Positions 1-7,224 of a stretch of DNA of 13,621 nucleotides are shown here, one piece after another (the stretch's first letter is position 1; each line of letters opens with the position of its first letter). Both the position numbers and the translations under genes were made by a program. The stretch covers positions 141,250 to 154,870 of the forward strand of contig MU646958.1 of NCBI GenBank assembly GCA_026770585.1, written 5' to 3'. The stretch is from Baffinella frigidus (Eukaryota > Cryptophyceae > Cryptomonadales > Baffinellaceae). The notes beneath the pieces are model-generated. The model searched no databases. It saw nothing but the letters and a program-made list of their open reading frames with translations, and was not told where the DNA came from.

Positions 1-150
1 CGATGGGGCTGGGGCGGGATCCGGGCTGGGTCGGCGCAGGGGACCGGGAATCGAGCGGGTCTTCGGGGCACGGCGGTGGAGCGCGCCATCGTCCGAGCGC
101 TGCGGCTGGGGCTGGCCGCTGGCTTGAGAGTAGCCGCCGCTCGAGCGTAG
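1..150 (+). CDS. Possible C-terminal end of a gene cut by the window edge
   Basis: Frame 1 is open from the first base to a TAG at 148-150, giving 49 residues. The last part (TAVERAIVRALRLGLAAGLR, then VAAARA) reads like an amphipathic, Ala/Leu/Arg-rich helix, which is more protein-like than the Ser/Arg/Gly-rich products of the overlapping frames. No start codon is visible because the frame runs off the left edge. No AATAAA follows within 200 bases. In DNA this GC-rich a 49-codon open frame can arise by chance, so this is a weak call; a non-coding origin is about as likely. Function unknown. Confidence 0.2.
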   Translation, partial: RWGWGGIRAGSAQGTGNRAGLRGTAVERAIVRALRLGLAAGLRVAAARA

Positions 151-806
151 CAAGCAAGCAGGATCCCAGAGCATGGTGCGCTCGTCCCGGGCAGCAGGCA
201 CTGCTGGCTCGAATGTTCGCGCTCAGTAAAGACCGACTCATCATTGCACCTCTCCCGGCTCATCTGCAGTGCTCCTGCATGCCTCCCGGGCCCGCCACGA
301 GCTTTCTGAGCCGATGAGCGCTCAGCAGAGCTGAGCGCTCAAGGGGGAATTTCGCGCTCTCCTGACCCGGATGACGGAACCACGCAGCGGTGCCCGCTCG
401 GAACTGGCCGTACAATAGCTCGTTAGCTAGGAGAGGTCTGTATCTCCCTCGCGCGCGGTGTAGTCTGGAGCTAGAGGCGGTGCCCCGGCCAGCATTGCGC
501 ATTTCATCACCGAGATCTCCGCCATTTCGCCGCCCGTCAAATCGCTGAGGCCTGCAGCGGCGCGGCAAGTTGTCTGACGATCGCGCTGAAACTTTCAATC
601 CGGGGGTTTCTCGGTGCACTGAGCAGGATGCGCGCATCACCTTCGCCGCCCCACCGCGCCATGGCGGTGTAAAGCGACTAAAAAATTGAATTTCTGAGCC
701 TCAAAAATCCCGATTCCACAATTAAAACTTTTCCACATTTGCAGCATGGCCTCCTTATACTTTTGAAAAATTCTTCTGGAAGATTCTGGAAGATATGGAA
801 GATAAT
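151..806. other. Region without a supportable gene
   Basis: GC-rich to about 640, then more AT-rich. Open frames here (for example 260-640 minus and 637-840 minus) have no family resemblance, start context or polyadenylation signal that I can see. A short plus-strand stretch at 488-580 (reading ASIAHFITEISAISPPVKSL) looks protein-like and could be an exon remnant, but nothing else supports it. A GGAAGAT-type microsatellite lies at about 769-805. Confidence 0.5.
316..340. repeat. Perfect short palindrome
   Basis: GAGCGCTCAGC, a 3-base loop AGA, then GCTGAGCGCTC. The 11-base arms are perfect and could form a stem-loop. There is no T-run after it and no gene immediately before it, so I do not call it a terminator. 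Confidence 0.7.
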
Positions 807-950
807 ATTGCAGCCGTCTAAAGATCAAGAGCACAAACAAGAAACATCACGACTCTTGTTTACTGCAGCCGTCAAAAAAACACAGAACAGGATTGTTGGA
901 ACATGACCTCGGGAGGCTGCTCACTGCAGCCGTCTAAAAATCACGGAACA
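807..950 (+). repeat. Three direct copies of a 29-30 base motif upstream of gene 1
   Basis: Copies at 807-836, 861-889 and 922-950 share CTGCAGCCGTCTAAAAATCA followed by CGGAACA, with small differences; the first reads ATTGCAGCCG and the second lacks the TCT. Spacing is 54-61 bases. They lie 130-270 bases before the gene 1 start, so they could be promoter-proximal binding sites or simply a decayed minisatellite. The sequence alone cannot decide. Confidence 0.65.
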
Positions 951-1079
951 TGGGAGGCGCCTCCTCCCTCCATCGGGGAGATTGAACATAGGATACCTAT
1001 CATAAACGGTTTCCCAAAATCTGCAGTTGTAATTCATACAGCAGCCCACGCGACAGACACGGTCGAGCGAAACACAACA

Positions 1080-2000
1080 ATGGACACGAGAGACATACTG
1101 GAGGCGAGCTTGCTCAAGATCCACAAGGAACTCAGGGTCTGCAGGGACCTCGGCGACTCGAGCAAGAGCGTGCCCATGCACATCGACGAGGACGTCCACG
1201 GAACCCCCCGCCTCGGCGATGACGTCCACGAAAGCCGCCGCGTCAGCGACTTTCTCAGGCTGTGCACCTCTTGCCCCAGCCCCATGAGGCAGCAGACCCT
1301 CGAGTTCGAAGTGCGAACTGTTCGAGTGCCGGACTTGGCCTGGCTTGACTCCACCGATGAGGAGGACGTCGAGGAGCCCGCCGCGCCACACGACTACTGC
1401 AAGACGCCGCCGCCCCCGCGTGCACCTCCGCGCGAGCCGGAAACGATCCAGGGTCCGTCGTGCGAGTTTCTTCCAAAAGTCGCGCGGCCTGATTTTGACT
1501 TGCTCAACTCCACCGAGGAGGACGTCGAGAAGCGCGCCACACCACGCGTCTACCGCAAGACGCCGATCCGCCCGCGTGCGCCGCCGGAACATCTCAAGAT
1601 CGTGTCCGAGACCCATAAGAAATTCAGCGCCCTCGGCGACTCGAGCAAGAGCGAGCCCATGCACATCGACGAGGAAGTACACGAAAGCCGCCGCGTCAGC
1701 GACTTCCTCAGGCTGTGCGCCTCCCGCCCCAGGACAATGAGGCAGCCGACCCTCGAAGTGCGAACCGTTCGAGTGCCGGACTTGGCCTGGCTTGACTCCA
1801 CCGAGGAGGAGGACGTCGAGGAGCCCGTCTCCCGCAAGACGCCGATCCGCCCGCGTGCGCCGCCGCCGCGTCCTTTCGAGCAGAAGGCTGAGCAGCACGG
1901 CGGACGAACGTGGGAGGAATACACTGCCGTGCTCACGCGGTTGCTCCAGTCGGCGCCGCGCGCTGAGACATGCGTGTGGCGACTTGGAGATGCGCATTGA
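1080..2000 (+). CDS. Unrecognised 306-aa repeat-motif protein, paralogue 1
   Basis: I do not recognise the family. The frame is open from 903, but the ATG at 1080 is preferred: its context (CGAGCGAAACACAACA-ATGGA) matches that of the paralogue at 8062 (CGAGCGACACGCAACG-ATGGA), and both proteins begin MDT. The protein is hydrophilic, with no signal peptide, membrane segment or known catalytic motif. Residues 24-113 and 185-262 are the two halves of an in-frame duplication. Each has LGDSSKS, MHIDE, ESRRVSDFLRLC, VRTVRVPDLAWLDST, an acidic EEDVEEP run and KTP-x-x-x-RAPP. A shorter third unit (residues 136-169: RPDFDLLNSTEEDVE, YRKTPIRPRAPP) lies between them. The C-terminus (from about 265) includes EEYTAVLTRLLQ. 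The repeated acidic and proline-rich linear motifs suggest a largely disordered binding protein; this is inference. An AATAAA lies 41 bases after the TGA. No intron is evident. Confidence 0.7.
   Translation: MDTRDILEASLLKIHKELRVCRDLGDSSKSVPMHIDEDVHGTPRLGDDVHESRRVSDFLRLCTSCPSPMRQQTLEFEVRTVRVPDLAWLDSTDEEDVEEPAAPHDYCKTPPPPRAPPREPETIQGPSCEFLPKVARPDFDLLNSTEEDVEKRATPRVYRKTPIRPRAPPEHLKIVSETHKKFSALGDSSKSEPMHIDEEVHESRRVSDFLRLCASRPRTMRQPTLEVRTVRVPDLAWLDSTEEEDVEEPVSRKTPIRPRAPPPRPFEQKAEQHGGRTWEEYTAVLTRLLQSAPRAETCVWRLGDAH
1149..1865 (+). repeat. In-frame internal duplication with a 483-base period
   Basis: The block from 1149 (CTCGGCGACTCGAGCAAGAG) recurs from 1632. The offset is 483 bases, or 161 codons, so the reading frame is kept. 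Similarity is high over LGDSSKS to MHIDE and again over RVSDFLRLC to DLAWLDST. The second copy lacks the HGTPRLGDDV stretch of the first and a few other codons. Paralogue 2 carries only one such set, so the duplication is probably specific to paralogue 1. Confidence 0.75.
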
Positions 2001-2041
2001 GAGCGAGAAGGTCTAAATGCGCTTAGTTGAGCGAGCGACCG

Positions 2042-2047
2042 AATAAA
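2042..2047 (+). promoter_or_regulatory. AATAAA polyadenylation signal of gene 1
   Basis: AATAAA starts 41 bases after the stop of gene 1, inside a block (1970-2095) that is conserved at the 3' end of paralogue 2 (9829-9953), where the hexamer is also intact. Conservation in both copies supports a real 3' UTR. Confidence 0.65.
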
Positions 2048-2095
2048 ACGTGTTGCTTTCACCGAGCAAGTGTCTTTGCTGAGTTCGCCGCTGCC

Positions 2096-2324
2096 AATGT
2101 ACACGCTCACTCCCTGTGACACTCACCACTCTCCCGCAGAGCACTCTCTGCTCTCGCCGCGTCGATGGAACCGTTCTAGTGCACAGGGTTGCCTCACTCA
2201 TGAGGAGCCACCCTCCCCCACTAGCACCTCAAAAGCCTCAGCATCCCTGCTGTTACCAACAAAGTGATACGCAACGCCATCACAGATATCGGTCACTGGT
2301 ACCGGTCACGCTAGAGATACGAAT
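2096..2324. other. Spacer with no gene seen
   Basis: Mixed sequence between the conserved gene 1 3' end and element A. Contains a CT-rich stretch and short GGTACC/GGTAC palindromic words near 2291-2310. No supportable open frame. Confidence 0.4.
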
Positions 2325-2427
2325 ATCCCTCAAGTGGCCAGGCAGTCAAATCTGACCGCCGAGAGGTCGTAGGCAGGTCCTAGGGCCCTACGGTAGGGCG
2401 TATGAGCCCACTGGCCGCTTAAGGGAT
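2325..2427. mobile_element. Element A, copy 1 (MITE-like, about 103 bp)
   Basis: The ends ATCCCTCAAGTGGCCA and TGGCCGCTTAAGGGAT are inverted repeats with two mismatches in 16. The interior has TAGGCAGGTCCTAGGGCCC and CTACGGTAGGGC. A second copy at 9971-10071 shares both ends and the interior block. ATACG occurs on both sides (2317-2321 and 2429-2433), a possible but displaced target duplication. No coding capacity, so it would be non-autonomous. Confidence 0.65.
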
Positions 2428-2560
2428 GCATACGTGGCACAGGAGCGTGCGAAGCTGCGATGTCCCTCAAATGCCCATGGGGTGCTGTTTTCCCTCTCGG
2501 TCGCTTTAGGTCCTTTAGGTTCTTCGAGCTCCAACATAGGCGGACACCGGAACTGGTTCG

Positions 2561-2683
2561 CTACAGGGGTACCTCGCACATAAGAAACCGCCCCCCCCCT
2601 AGGACCACCATAGGGCCCTAGGCATGGGCCTACTGTAGGGTCCTAGGGGGGAGCGGTTTCTTATGAGCGAGGTACCCCTGTAG
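2561..2683. mobile_element. Element B, copy 1 (123-bp foldback element)
   Basis: Arms of 31 bases (2561-2591 and 2653-2683) are inverted repeats with one mismatch. They start CTACAGGGGTACCTCGC and end with its complement. The interior has a C-run, CCATAGGGCCCTAGG and CCTACTGTAGGGTCCTAGG. A second full copy (9519-9641) and two fragments (9252-9296 and 10110-10185) show it is a dispersed family. No coding capacity. Confidence 0.75.
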
Positions 2684-2731
2684 GGGGCTCCTAGGCTCCC
2701 AGGAATAGACATGGCCAGAGCTTTTACTTTA

Positions 2732-2867
2732 ATCTCCATACAAGTATTAATTAATTGCTTTCGGCAACGAAAATTACTACACGATTTGCTCATAAAAGTA
2801 ATAGTAGAGCGTTTGTGTAGTAAATTTCGTTGCACCAAAAGCAATTGATTAATACTTTTGTGGAGAT
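2732..2867. mobile_element. Element D (136-bp foldback element with about 50-bp arms)
   Basis: The left arm 2732-2782 (ATCTCCATACAAGTATTAAT...TTACTACAC) is repeated inverted at 2815-2867 with about six differences and a small indel. The loop is about 32 bases. AT-rich and non-coding. This is the only copy seen in the window. No clear target-site duplication. Confidence 0.65.
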
Positions 2868-2881
2868 GAACTTGAAAAAAT

Positions 2882-2934
2882 ATTGACTTGACTTGTTGTC
2901 AACTTGAGATTTGTTTGACTTGACTTGACTTAAA
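2882..2934 (+). repeat. TTGAC short tandem repeats
   Basis: The pentamer TTGAC (read TGACTTGACTTG) recurs in two short blocks either side of GTTGTCAAC. Simple repeat, directly after element D. Confidence 0.6.
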
Positions 2935-2944
2935 TATTGAGATT

Positions 2945-3143
2945 TTGAACCGGCGGTATGTCGCCGCAACATACCGGTATTCTGATGTGGGCCGCGCCAG
3001 GGCACAAGTTCCTTTTTCACACACACTCGTTCGCAAATCCTGGTACAAATTCTTTTCAAAACACATTATATCCGCGGCAAAGAGCTCCAATTCCCATCAT
3101 TTTTGGCGTGTTTCTCGGGTAGAATCAACTTTACACGAACGAA
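2945..3143. other. No gene; small hairpin only
   Basis: A stem formed by ACCGGCGGTATG and CATACCGGT lies at about 2949-2978. The rest is AT-rich DNA with no supportable open frame. Confidence 0.35.
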
Positions 3144-3385
3144 ATATTGTAGAATTCGGGTTGGCTTGGATTTTCCGAGGGTCGGGTCGGGCAAAAATCT
3201 GACGAAAATGCGCCGTTTTGTGTCATCTTATGGGTGGGGGATGCAAAGACAAGATATCTTGTCATCAATCTCATGCATAAGATAGCATAAAACTTCATTT
3301 AAGCCAGTCATCTAACAAAACATTCTTGGAATTTGGAATTCCCGACCCTGACCCAAAATCCAAGCCAACCCGAATTCCACAATAT
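3144..3385. mobile_element. Inverted-repeat element of about 242 bp
   Basis: Left arm 3144-3190 (ATATTGTAGAATTCGGGTTG, GCTTGGATTTT, then GGGTCGGG) recurs inverted at 3340-3385. The first 30 or so bases are nearly identical. The interior holds a perfect 16-base palindrome GACAAGATATCTTGTC at 3248-3263. No coding capacity. Only copy in the window. Confidence 0.55.
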
Positions 3386-3454
3386 CATTTTACTACACGA
3401 TCTCAAAAATTGAACTTCTGACCTGGCGCGGAATACCGAAATAATAGGGTTGCA

Positions 3455-3540
3455 TCCCGGACCCAAAAAAACCCTTTCCCGGACCCTGTTTCCCGGGAAA
3501 CAATTTCCCGTTTCCCGAACCTTCGCTCCCGGGAAATGGA
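3455..3540. repeat. Clustered TTTCCCGG words
   Basis: TCCCGGACCC, TTTCCCGGACCC, the palindrome TTTCCCGGGAAA (3489-3500), two TTTCCCG and a further TCCCGGGAAA occur within 85 bases. Could fold in several ways. No gene. Confidence 0.5.
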
Positions 3541-3798
3541 TTCCTGGGGGAGAGAACAACACAAATAGAGAACAGCACAAATAGGTGCGTCCGCATGTGC
3601 GTCAACGGTCCAGTCCTGAGGCGGCCCCGTCAGTCCTGAGGCGGGCCCGTCCGGGAAAGTTGAAGAAAATGACTTTTGACTTTTCCCCGCTTTGGATCTC
3701 GAGCGAAGGAATCCGCGATGAGCGGCGGCTCTGCTTCCATGGAGGTGATCGAGGAGGAGGACTTCCATGACATTTCGGAAACATGATAGATGTCGGAT

Positions 3799-3881
3799 GG
3801 AGGAGTCGGCTCCCTGAAGGAGCCGACTTGAGCTGGATTGGCTAACCGATCTGATGATCGGCTGACTAATCCGACTCCTCC
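3799..3881. repeat. Nested inverted repeats, potential three-way cruciform
   Basis: The outer stem GGAGGAGTCGG (3799-3809) pairs with CCGACTCCTCC (3871-3881). Inside are two further hairpins: GTCGGCTCC/GGAGCCGAC (3805-3827) and an imperfect stem 3835-3851 with 3856-3872. The outer arm shares bases with the inner ones, so alternative folds compete. Confidence 0.65.
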
Positions 3882-3900
3882 CTTTTCTGGAACCCAAGGG

Positions 3901-4036
3901 AATGATAGGTCTATATCGATGAGACCAGGCTGATAAGTCTGTCAAAATTCGTGGACCTACCAGACCCCGGAATGATAGGTCTATATCGATGAGACCAGAC
4001 TGTTAAGTCTGTCAAAATTCGTGGACCTACCAAACC
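3901..4036 (+). repeat. 70-base-period direct repeat, two units
   Basis: 3901-3966 and 3971-4036 are about 95% identical, starting AATGATAGGTCTATATCGAT and ending GTGGACCTACCA. Each unit contains a TAGGTC...GGACCTA inverted pair and GGTCTatatcgatGAGACC, so each can fold back. Confidence 0.75.
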
Positions 4037-4460
4037 TCTCCTTCGTCGCCGTCGTTACTTCATCCGCGCCAATCTTCGGGGAGCATCCCTCGGAGACAGA
4101 CTGAGCGGGGTATAACATGGACCGATCATAGTCTGGTAATGGCACGGGTTAGGCAATAACAGCGAACCCTCTTTAATAAATTCAGTAATCAGTAATCAGA
4201 TGTAGGGTCCTGTCCACAGACATGTTCCGAGTTCACATGTGTGGGAATTGTTCTCATTTTAATAAAAAATCGTGATAACAGTGTCTCGTTTTTTCACGCT
4301 TTGGGAGTCACGGCTTTGATTAAGGAGTCACAGACTCCTAATTTACCAGATTTTTTTCGAAAGAAAGAGATCCTGTAAAAAATAAACCCAGCAACAGTCG
4401 CGACCTTGCGACTGGGAGTCACAGACGCTCACACACTCTTAAAGCCGTTGTTCTCAATCG
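4037..4460. other. No gene; fragment of the 6721-7179 arm inside
   Basis: 4344-4401 is a nearly identical copy of 6759-6817 (TACCAGATTTTTTTCGAAAG...CCCAGCAACAGTCGC), one arm of the large inverted repeat near 7 kb. GGAGTCACAGACTCC at 4325-4339 and CAGTCGC/GCGACTG at 4395-4414 are small hairpins. No open frame worth calling. Confidence 0.55.
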
Positions 4461-4551
4461 CCAAGCTGTGCCAATTTACCACACCGAAATGCCAAGCGGT
4501 GACATTTTCCCACAACGAAATGCCGAGTGGTGCCAATTTACCACAGCGATG
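4461..4551 (+). repeat. 31-bp tandem repeat, about three units
   Basis: Units at 4461-4491, 4492-4522 and 4523-4551 share CCAAG(C/T)GGTGCCAATTTAC and CACAACGAAATG. They are diverged. No gene. Confidence 0.65.
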
Positions 4552-4601
4552 CTGTGGTCAAGCCAAATCTGGTAAATTGGGAGTCTGTGTATCTGTGTGC
4601 A

Positions 4602-4632
4602 TCTATCATAAAAAAATCTATCATAAAAAAAT
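4602..4632 (+). repeat. Short direct repeat CTATCATAAAAAAAT, two copies
   Basis: Two adjacent 15-base copies, followed by a C-run at 4650-4659. Confidence 0.6.
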
Positions 4633-4892
4633 TGTCCGACATCGCTGACCCCCCCCCCGGGTGATGGAGCTAGCGAATTTTTAGGTCGAAAAAGGTGCCA
4701 ACGTTTCCCAGGAAAACTGGGTTCCCGAGTGTGGCACGTTGAAAATTGCACTACATGTAACCCCCACCCAACCCTGTGACCAAATTCGAAAATGATCGGG
4801 GACCGCCATTGAAGTTGTGTCTCAAGAAAGAGTGTCTCCTATGCTCTCCGCAGTTAAGTGTACCAGTTTCTCAATGATATTGAGGATGGAGG

Positions 4893-5017
4893 CTCAGATC
4901 TCAGGAGTGAGGTTCCAAGCTTCAGGATGGATGTTCCAGCCTTTAGGATAAATGTTCCATGCTTTAGGATGGAGGTTTAAAGCTTCAGGATGGAGGTTCT
5001 AGCTCCTAAACCTCGAG
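4893..5017 (+). repeat. 21-bp minisatellite, about five units
   Basis: Units at 4913-4933, 4934-4954, 4955-4975 and 4976-4996 follow TTCCANGCTTCAGGATGGAN. Degenerate units flank them on both sides. 21 is a multiple of 3, but neighbouring frames contain stops and no gene is apparent. Confidence 0.7.
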
Positions 5018-5112
5018 GTGCTAAAACCGGTGGCTGCATGTCCAAAATGTCAGTTGATGGGTTCCCAAACCAAAAACCTGTTGGTGGCCTTCGCTGGAAC
5101 TCGGCGGCCACA

Positions 5113-5259
5113 CTAGGGTTTAGGGTTTAGGGTTTAGGGTTTAGGGTTCAGGGTTCAGGGTGCAGGGTGTATGGTTCAGGGTGTAGGGTGTAGGGTGTAG
5201 GGTGTAGGGTTTAGGGTTTAGGGTTTAGGGTTTAGGGTTTAGGGTTGAGTGTTTAGGGT

Positions 5260-5291
<32 letters not shown>

Positions 5292-5321
5292 GGTTTAGGG
5301 TTTAGGGTTTAGGGTTTAGGG
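5113..5321 (+). repeat. Interstitial telomere-like array (TTTAGGG and variants)
   Basis: About 30 seven-base units. TTTAGGG blocks at both ends and in the middle are interrupted by blocks of TTCAGGG, TGTAGGG and TTGAGGG. It starts at CTAGGG and ends abruptly in unique sequence, so it is interstitial and not a chromosome end. G-rich on the plus strand. Confidence 0.85.
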
Positions 5322-5467
5322 GAGCTCTTCCTGAGGGAGGCGAGTGGACAGCAGACGTGCCCCTCGGTAGCCCTCAGTAAACACGAAACGCTTGCGGGTG
5401 ATTAGCGGGCAGACACATCTCCTACACGAAACGCGTGCGGGCAGACACCGCAAGTATGCACAGAAGC

Positions 5468-5473
5468 TTTATT
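5468..5473 (-). promoter_or_regulatory. AATAAA polyadenylation signal of the 209-aa gene
   Basis: TTTATT on the plus strand reads AATAAA on the minus strand, 11 bases after the TAG of the gene at 5485-6114. The tight spacing supports both the gene and its strand. Confidence 0.55.
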
Positions 5474-5484
5474 CATGACCCACA

Positions 5485-6114
5485 CTACCACACCTCCTCC
5501 GCGACTTCGCATTCCCACAGAGGGCGCTTCACGCGAATCGGGAGCTTGATCGGGGAGGCGACAACCGGGTGCTCGAAGCACTTGCGGGACGCCTCCGCCA
5601 CCGGAAACTCCCAGAGGTACTCGGTGCTGTCCCAGGTGATACGCCGAGGCGCGCGCGCAGGGGCGGCGCAGGATTCGTCCCCAAAGCGCGTGGGGCGGAG
5701 AAGGATCCACGAGCGGGACGGGCGCACGGCGGGGGCGTTGGACCCCGCGGAGAGGACATCGTCCTTGGACGTGTTGCGCTTGCCGGCGCAGGAAGGAAAC
5801 CGCGGCGCGATGACGGCGTGCCGCAGCGGTTTCTGGCGGGGCTCCTCCTTGAACAGCCACCCGCTGGCCAGGTTGGACTCCGGATCCGATAGAAGGGGGT
5901 ACGCGCAGAGGTGCGTGTAGTCGTCCTGGGTAGTGTGACGCGCGTCGGGGGTGTGACGGTAGGCGCGGCACTTGGGAGAGCGAATGTTGCGCATGACCTC
6001 GTCGAACCGGTCCACGAGCTGCTTCTCCGAGTGCAGGTCGGGGCGCTTGGAGCACAGCTCACGCATCTCGCTCACGCGCTGGTCGAGCATGTCGAACCTG
6101 GCCTCGTCGGACAT
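5485..6114 (-). CDS. Unrecognised 209-aa protein
   Basis: I do not recognise the family. The first ATG is at 6114 (MSDEARFDML). The frame extends 18 bases further upstream only through a GTG. Residues 1-47 form a charged, probably helical region (RVSEMREL, KQLVDRFDEVMRNI). The middle (48-110) has DDYTHLCAYPLLSD and SGWLFKEEP. The C-terminal third is rich in aromatic and basic residues (RSWILLRPTRF, ITWDSTEYLWEF, RPLWECEV) and reads like a compact fold. No signal peptide or membrane helix is seen. The coding strand is GC-rich against AT-rich flanks. A consistent frame, an ATG start and AATAAA 11 bases after the stop make a real, intronless gene likely. A foldback at 6184-6269 lies just upstream. 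Five other long frames overlap, but they give Arg/Ala/Pro-rich products typical of shadows. Confidence 0.65.
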   Translation of the reverse strand: MSDEARFDMLDQRVSEMRELCSKRPDLHSEKQLVDRFDEVMRNIRSPKCRAYRHTPDARHTTQDDYTHLCAYPLLSDPESNLASGWLFKEEPRQKPLRHAVIAPRFPSCAGKRNTSKDDVLSAGSNAPAVRPSRSWILLRPTRFGDESCAAPARAPRRITWDSTEYLWEFPVAEASRKCFEHPVVASPIKLPIRVKRPLWECEVAEEVW

Positions 6115-6183
6115 GATCGTGGGAGGGAGCACGAGTGGTAGGGTGCAAGTCGTGTTGGTTCGAATGATCTGATCTTAACAGAT

Positions 6184-6269
6184 AAACCAAGGGTTTGACC
6201 AAGGGGTATTTTTTCTAAAAAATACCCCTTGCTAAAAAATACCCCTTGCTAAAAAATACCCCTTGGTTT
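6184..6269. repeat. Foldback with three tandem 17-bp arms
   Basis: CTAAAAAATACCCCTTG is repeated three times (6215-6265). One inverted copy, AAGGGGTATTTTTT (6201-6214), precedes them and can pair with any of the three. An outer stem AAACCAAGG/CCTTGGTTT closes the structure. It lies 70-155 bases upstream of the minus-strand start at 6114, where a promoter would be expected, but a role is not shown. Confidence 0.75.
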
Positions 6270-6295
6270 GATCGTCAAGTGATGACACACGAAGA

Positions 6296-6742
6296 CGTTA
6301 TCTTATCTTTGCAGTTCCGCCCTCGGAAGGAGCAAACCACCAGGAAGGAACCAACCACCAAATAGATAGACGGGACTCTTGAGGTTGAGATTGAGATTAC
6401 CGGTAAATCCGCCCTCGGAAGGAGCAAACCACCAGGAAGGAGCCAAACGCCAAATAGATGGACGGGACTCTCAGAGAGTCCCGTCCATCTATCTGCACGA
6501 TCCGTTGAGATAAGATAACCGACAAAGATCGCGTCTGCCGAGTGATGTCACTTGGTTTGATGTTCAGATCACGTTCGCCTTATCCTGATACGACACAGAG
6601 ATCTAGGTGGACGGGAAACCTTGCTCACGTTTTAAGGTCACGTCCATCGTTGGTAAGATAGATGGACGGAAATCAGGAAGACAGTCCATCTATCTGCTGG
6701 TTTGTTCCTCCGCGGGCAGAAATGGGGAAAGATAAGATAACG
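6296..6742. mobile_element. Inverted-repeat element with CGTTATCTTATCTTT ends
   Basis: Left end 6296-6344 (CGTTATCTTATCTTT, then CGCCCTCGGAAGGAGCAAAC) recurs inverted and imperfectly at 6694-6742. The interior contains the 64-base direct repeat and palindrome listed separately, plus more copies of the TAGATGGACGG word. About 447 bp, non-coding. Its right end overlaps the next inverted repeat, so the elements are nested or share ends. Confidence 0.5.
6316..6471 (+). repeat. 64-bp direct repeat, two copies, second ending in a palindrome
   Basis: 6316-6379 and 6408-6471 are nearly identical (TCCGCCCTCGGAAGGAGCAA ... ACGGGACTCT). From 6454 to 6492 the second copy runs into its own inverse (ATAGATGGACGGGACTCT and its complement), forming a hairpin stem of about 19 bp. 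Confidence 0.75.
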
Positions 6743-7179
6743 GTGCAGCAAAAAAAGATACCAGATTTTTTTTCGAAAGAAAGAGATCGTGTAAAAAATA
6801 AACCCAGCAACAGTCGCAATCAGGTGCAATGAAGGAGCCCTGCGCGCCTGCGAGGGGGGGGTGGTTAGGTTCTGGGGGGTTGGGTTCAGGGTTGAGGGTT
6901 TTAGGGTTTGGGGTGTGGGGTTTAGGGCTTAGGGTTTAGGGTTTACCGGTAGGGTTTTGGGTTTTGGGGTTTGGGGTTTACGAAGCTTCGTACGAAGCTT
7001 CGTACGAAGCTTCGTAGGGTTTAGGGTTTATTAGGGTTTCTAAAGGGTTTCGGGTTTGGGGTTTAGGGTTTATTGCACCTGATTGCGACTGTTGCTGGGT
7101 TTATTTTTTACAAGATCTCTTTCTTTCGAAAAAAATCTGGCATTTTTTTAACTGCACCGTTATCTTATCTTTCCCCATT
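6721..7179. mobile_element. 459-bp inverted repeat enclosing telomere-like DNA
   Basis: Arms 6721-6830 and 7072-7179 are about 110 bases each and nearly identical in inverted orientation (AATGGGGAAAGATAAGATAA ... CAATCAGGTGCAAT). The 241-base centre is G-rich telomere-like repeat. A fragment of the arm is also at 4344-4401, so the arm is a dispersed sequence. No coding capacity. Either a transposable unit that holds a telomere-like insert, or two inverted copies that came together around one. Confidence 0.7.
6868..7069 (+). repeat. Degenerate telomere-like array with palindromic 12-mer block
   Basis: GTTTAGGG, GGGTTTTG, GGTTTGGG and related words fill the centre of the inverted repeat. At 6979-7014 there are three tandem copies of the self-complementary 12-mer TACGAAGCTTCG. 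Similar TACGAAGC/GCTTCGTAC words recur in element E at 7690-7716. Confidence 0.75.
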
Positions 7180-7188
7180 AAGGCCACT

Positions 7189-7224
7189 ACCGGTACATGT
7201 ACCGGTACGAGGCATGTATGCTAA
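7189..7224. repeat. 18-base palindrome next to a fragment of element E
   Basis: ACCGGTACATGTACCGGT (7189-7206) is a perfect palindrome. The next bases, TACGAGGCATGTATGCTAA (7206-7224), match the right arm of element E (7735-7753) with two differences, so this is a solitary arm of that family. Confidence 0.55.

Noticed and set aside
260-640. 126-codon minus-strand frame in the first 640 bases
   Set aside because: Arg-rich product typical of GC-rich non-coding DNA, no supporting signals. The opposite strand looks slightly more protein-like over part of it.
903-1079. Upstream in-frame ATG at 903 as the start of gene 1
   Set aside because: The extra 59 residues run through the CTGCAGCCGTC direct repeat and have no counterpart in paralogue 2, whose start matches the ATG at 1080.
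921-1997. 358-codon open frame on the minus strand opposite gene 1
   Set aside because: It mirrors the coding frame of gene 1, gives an Arg/Leu/Gly-rich product, and its start and stop are not conserved as a unit. The motif conservation with paralogue 2 and the AATAAA are on the plus strand.
4893-5017. CRISPR-like array (also 4461-4551, 12787-12845)
   Set aside because: Units abut with no spacers, are degenerate, and the context is eukaryotic. They are minisatellites.
5113-5321. This telomere-like array as an intron, by analogy with 13281-13480
   Set aside because: A CCCTAG acceptor-like end exists on the minus strand, but I found no convincing in-phase donor on the other side and no protein-like exon beside it.
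5113-5321. A true chromosome end
   Set aside because: Unique sequence, including a probable gene, continues on both sides and the units are mixed variants.
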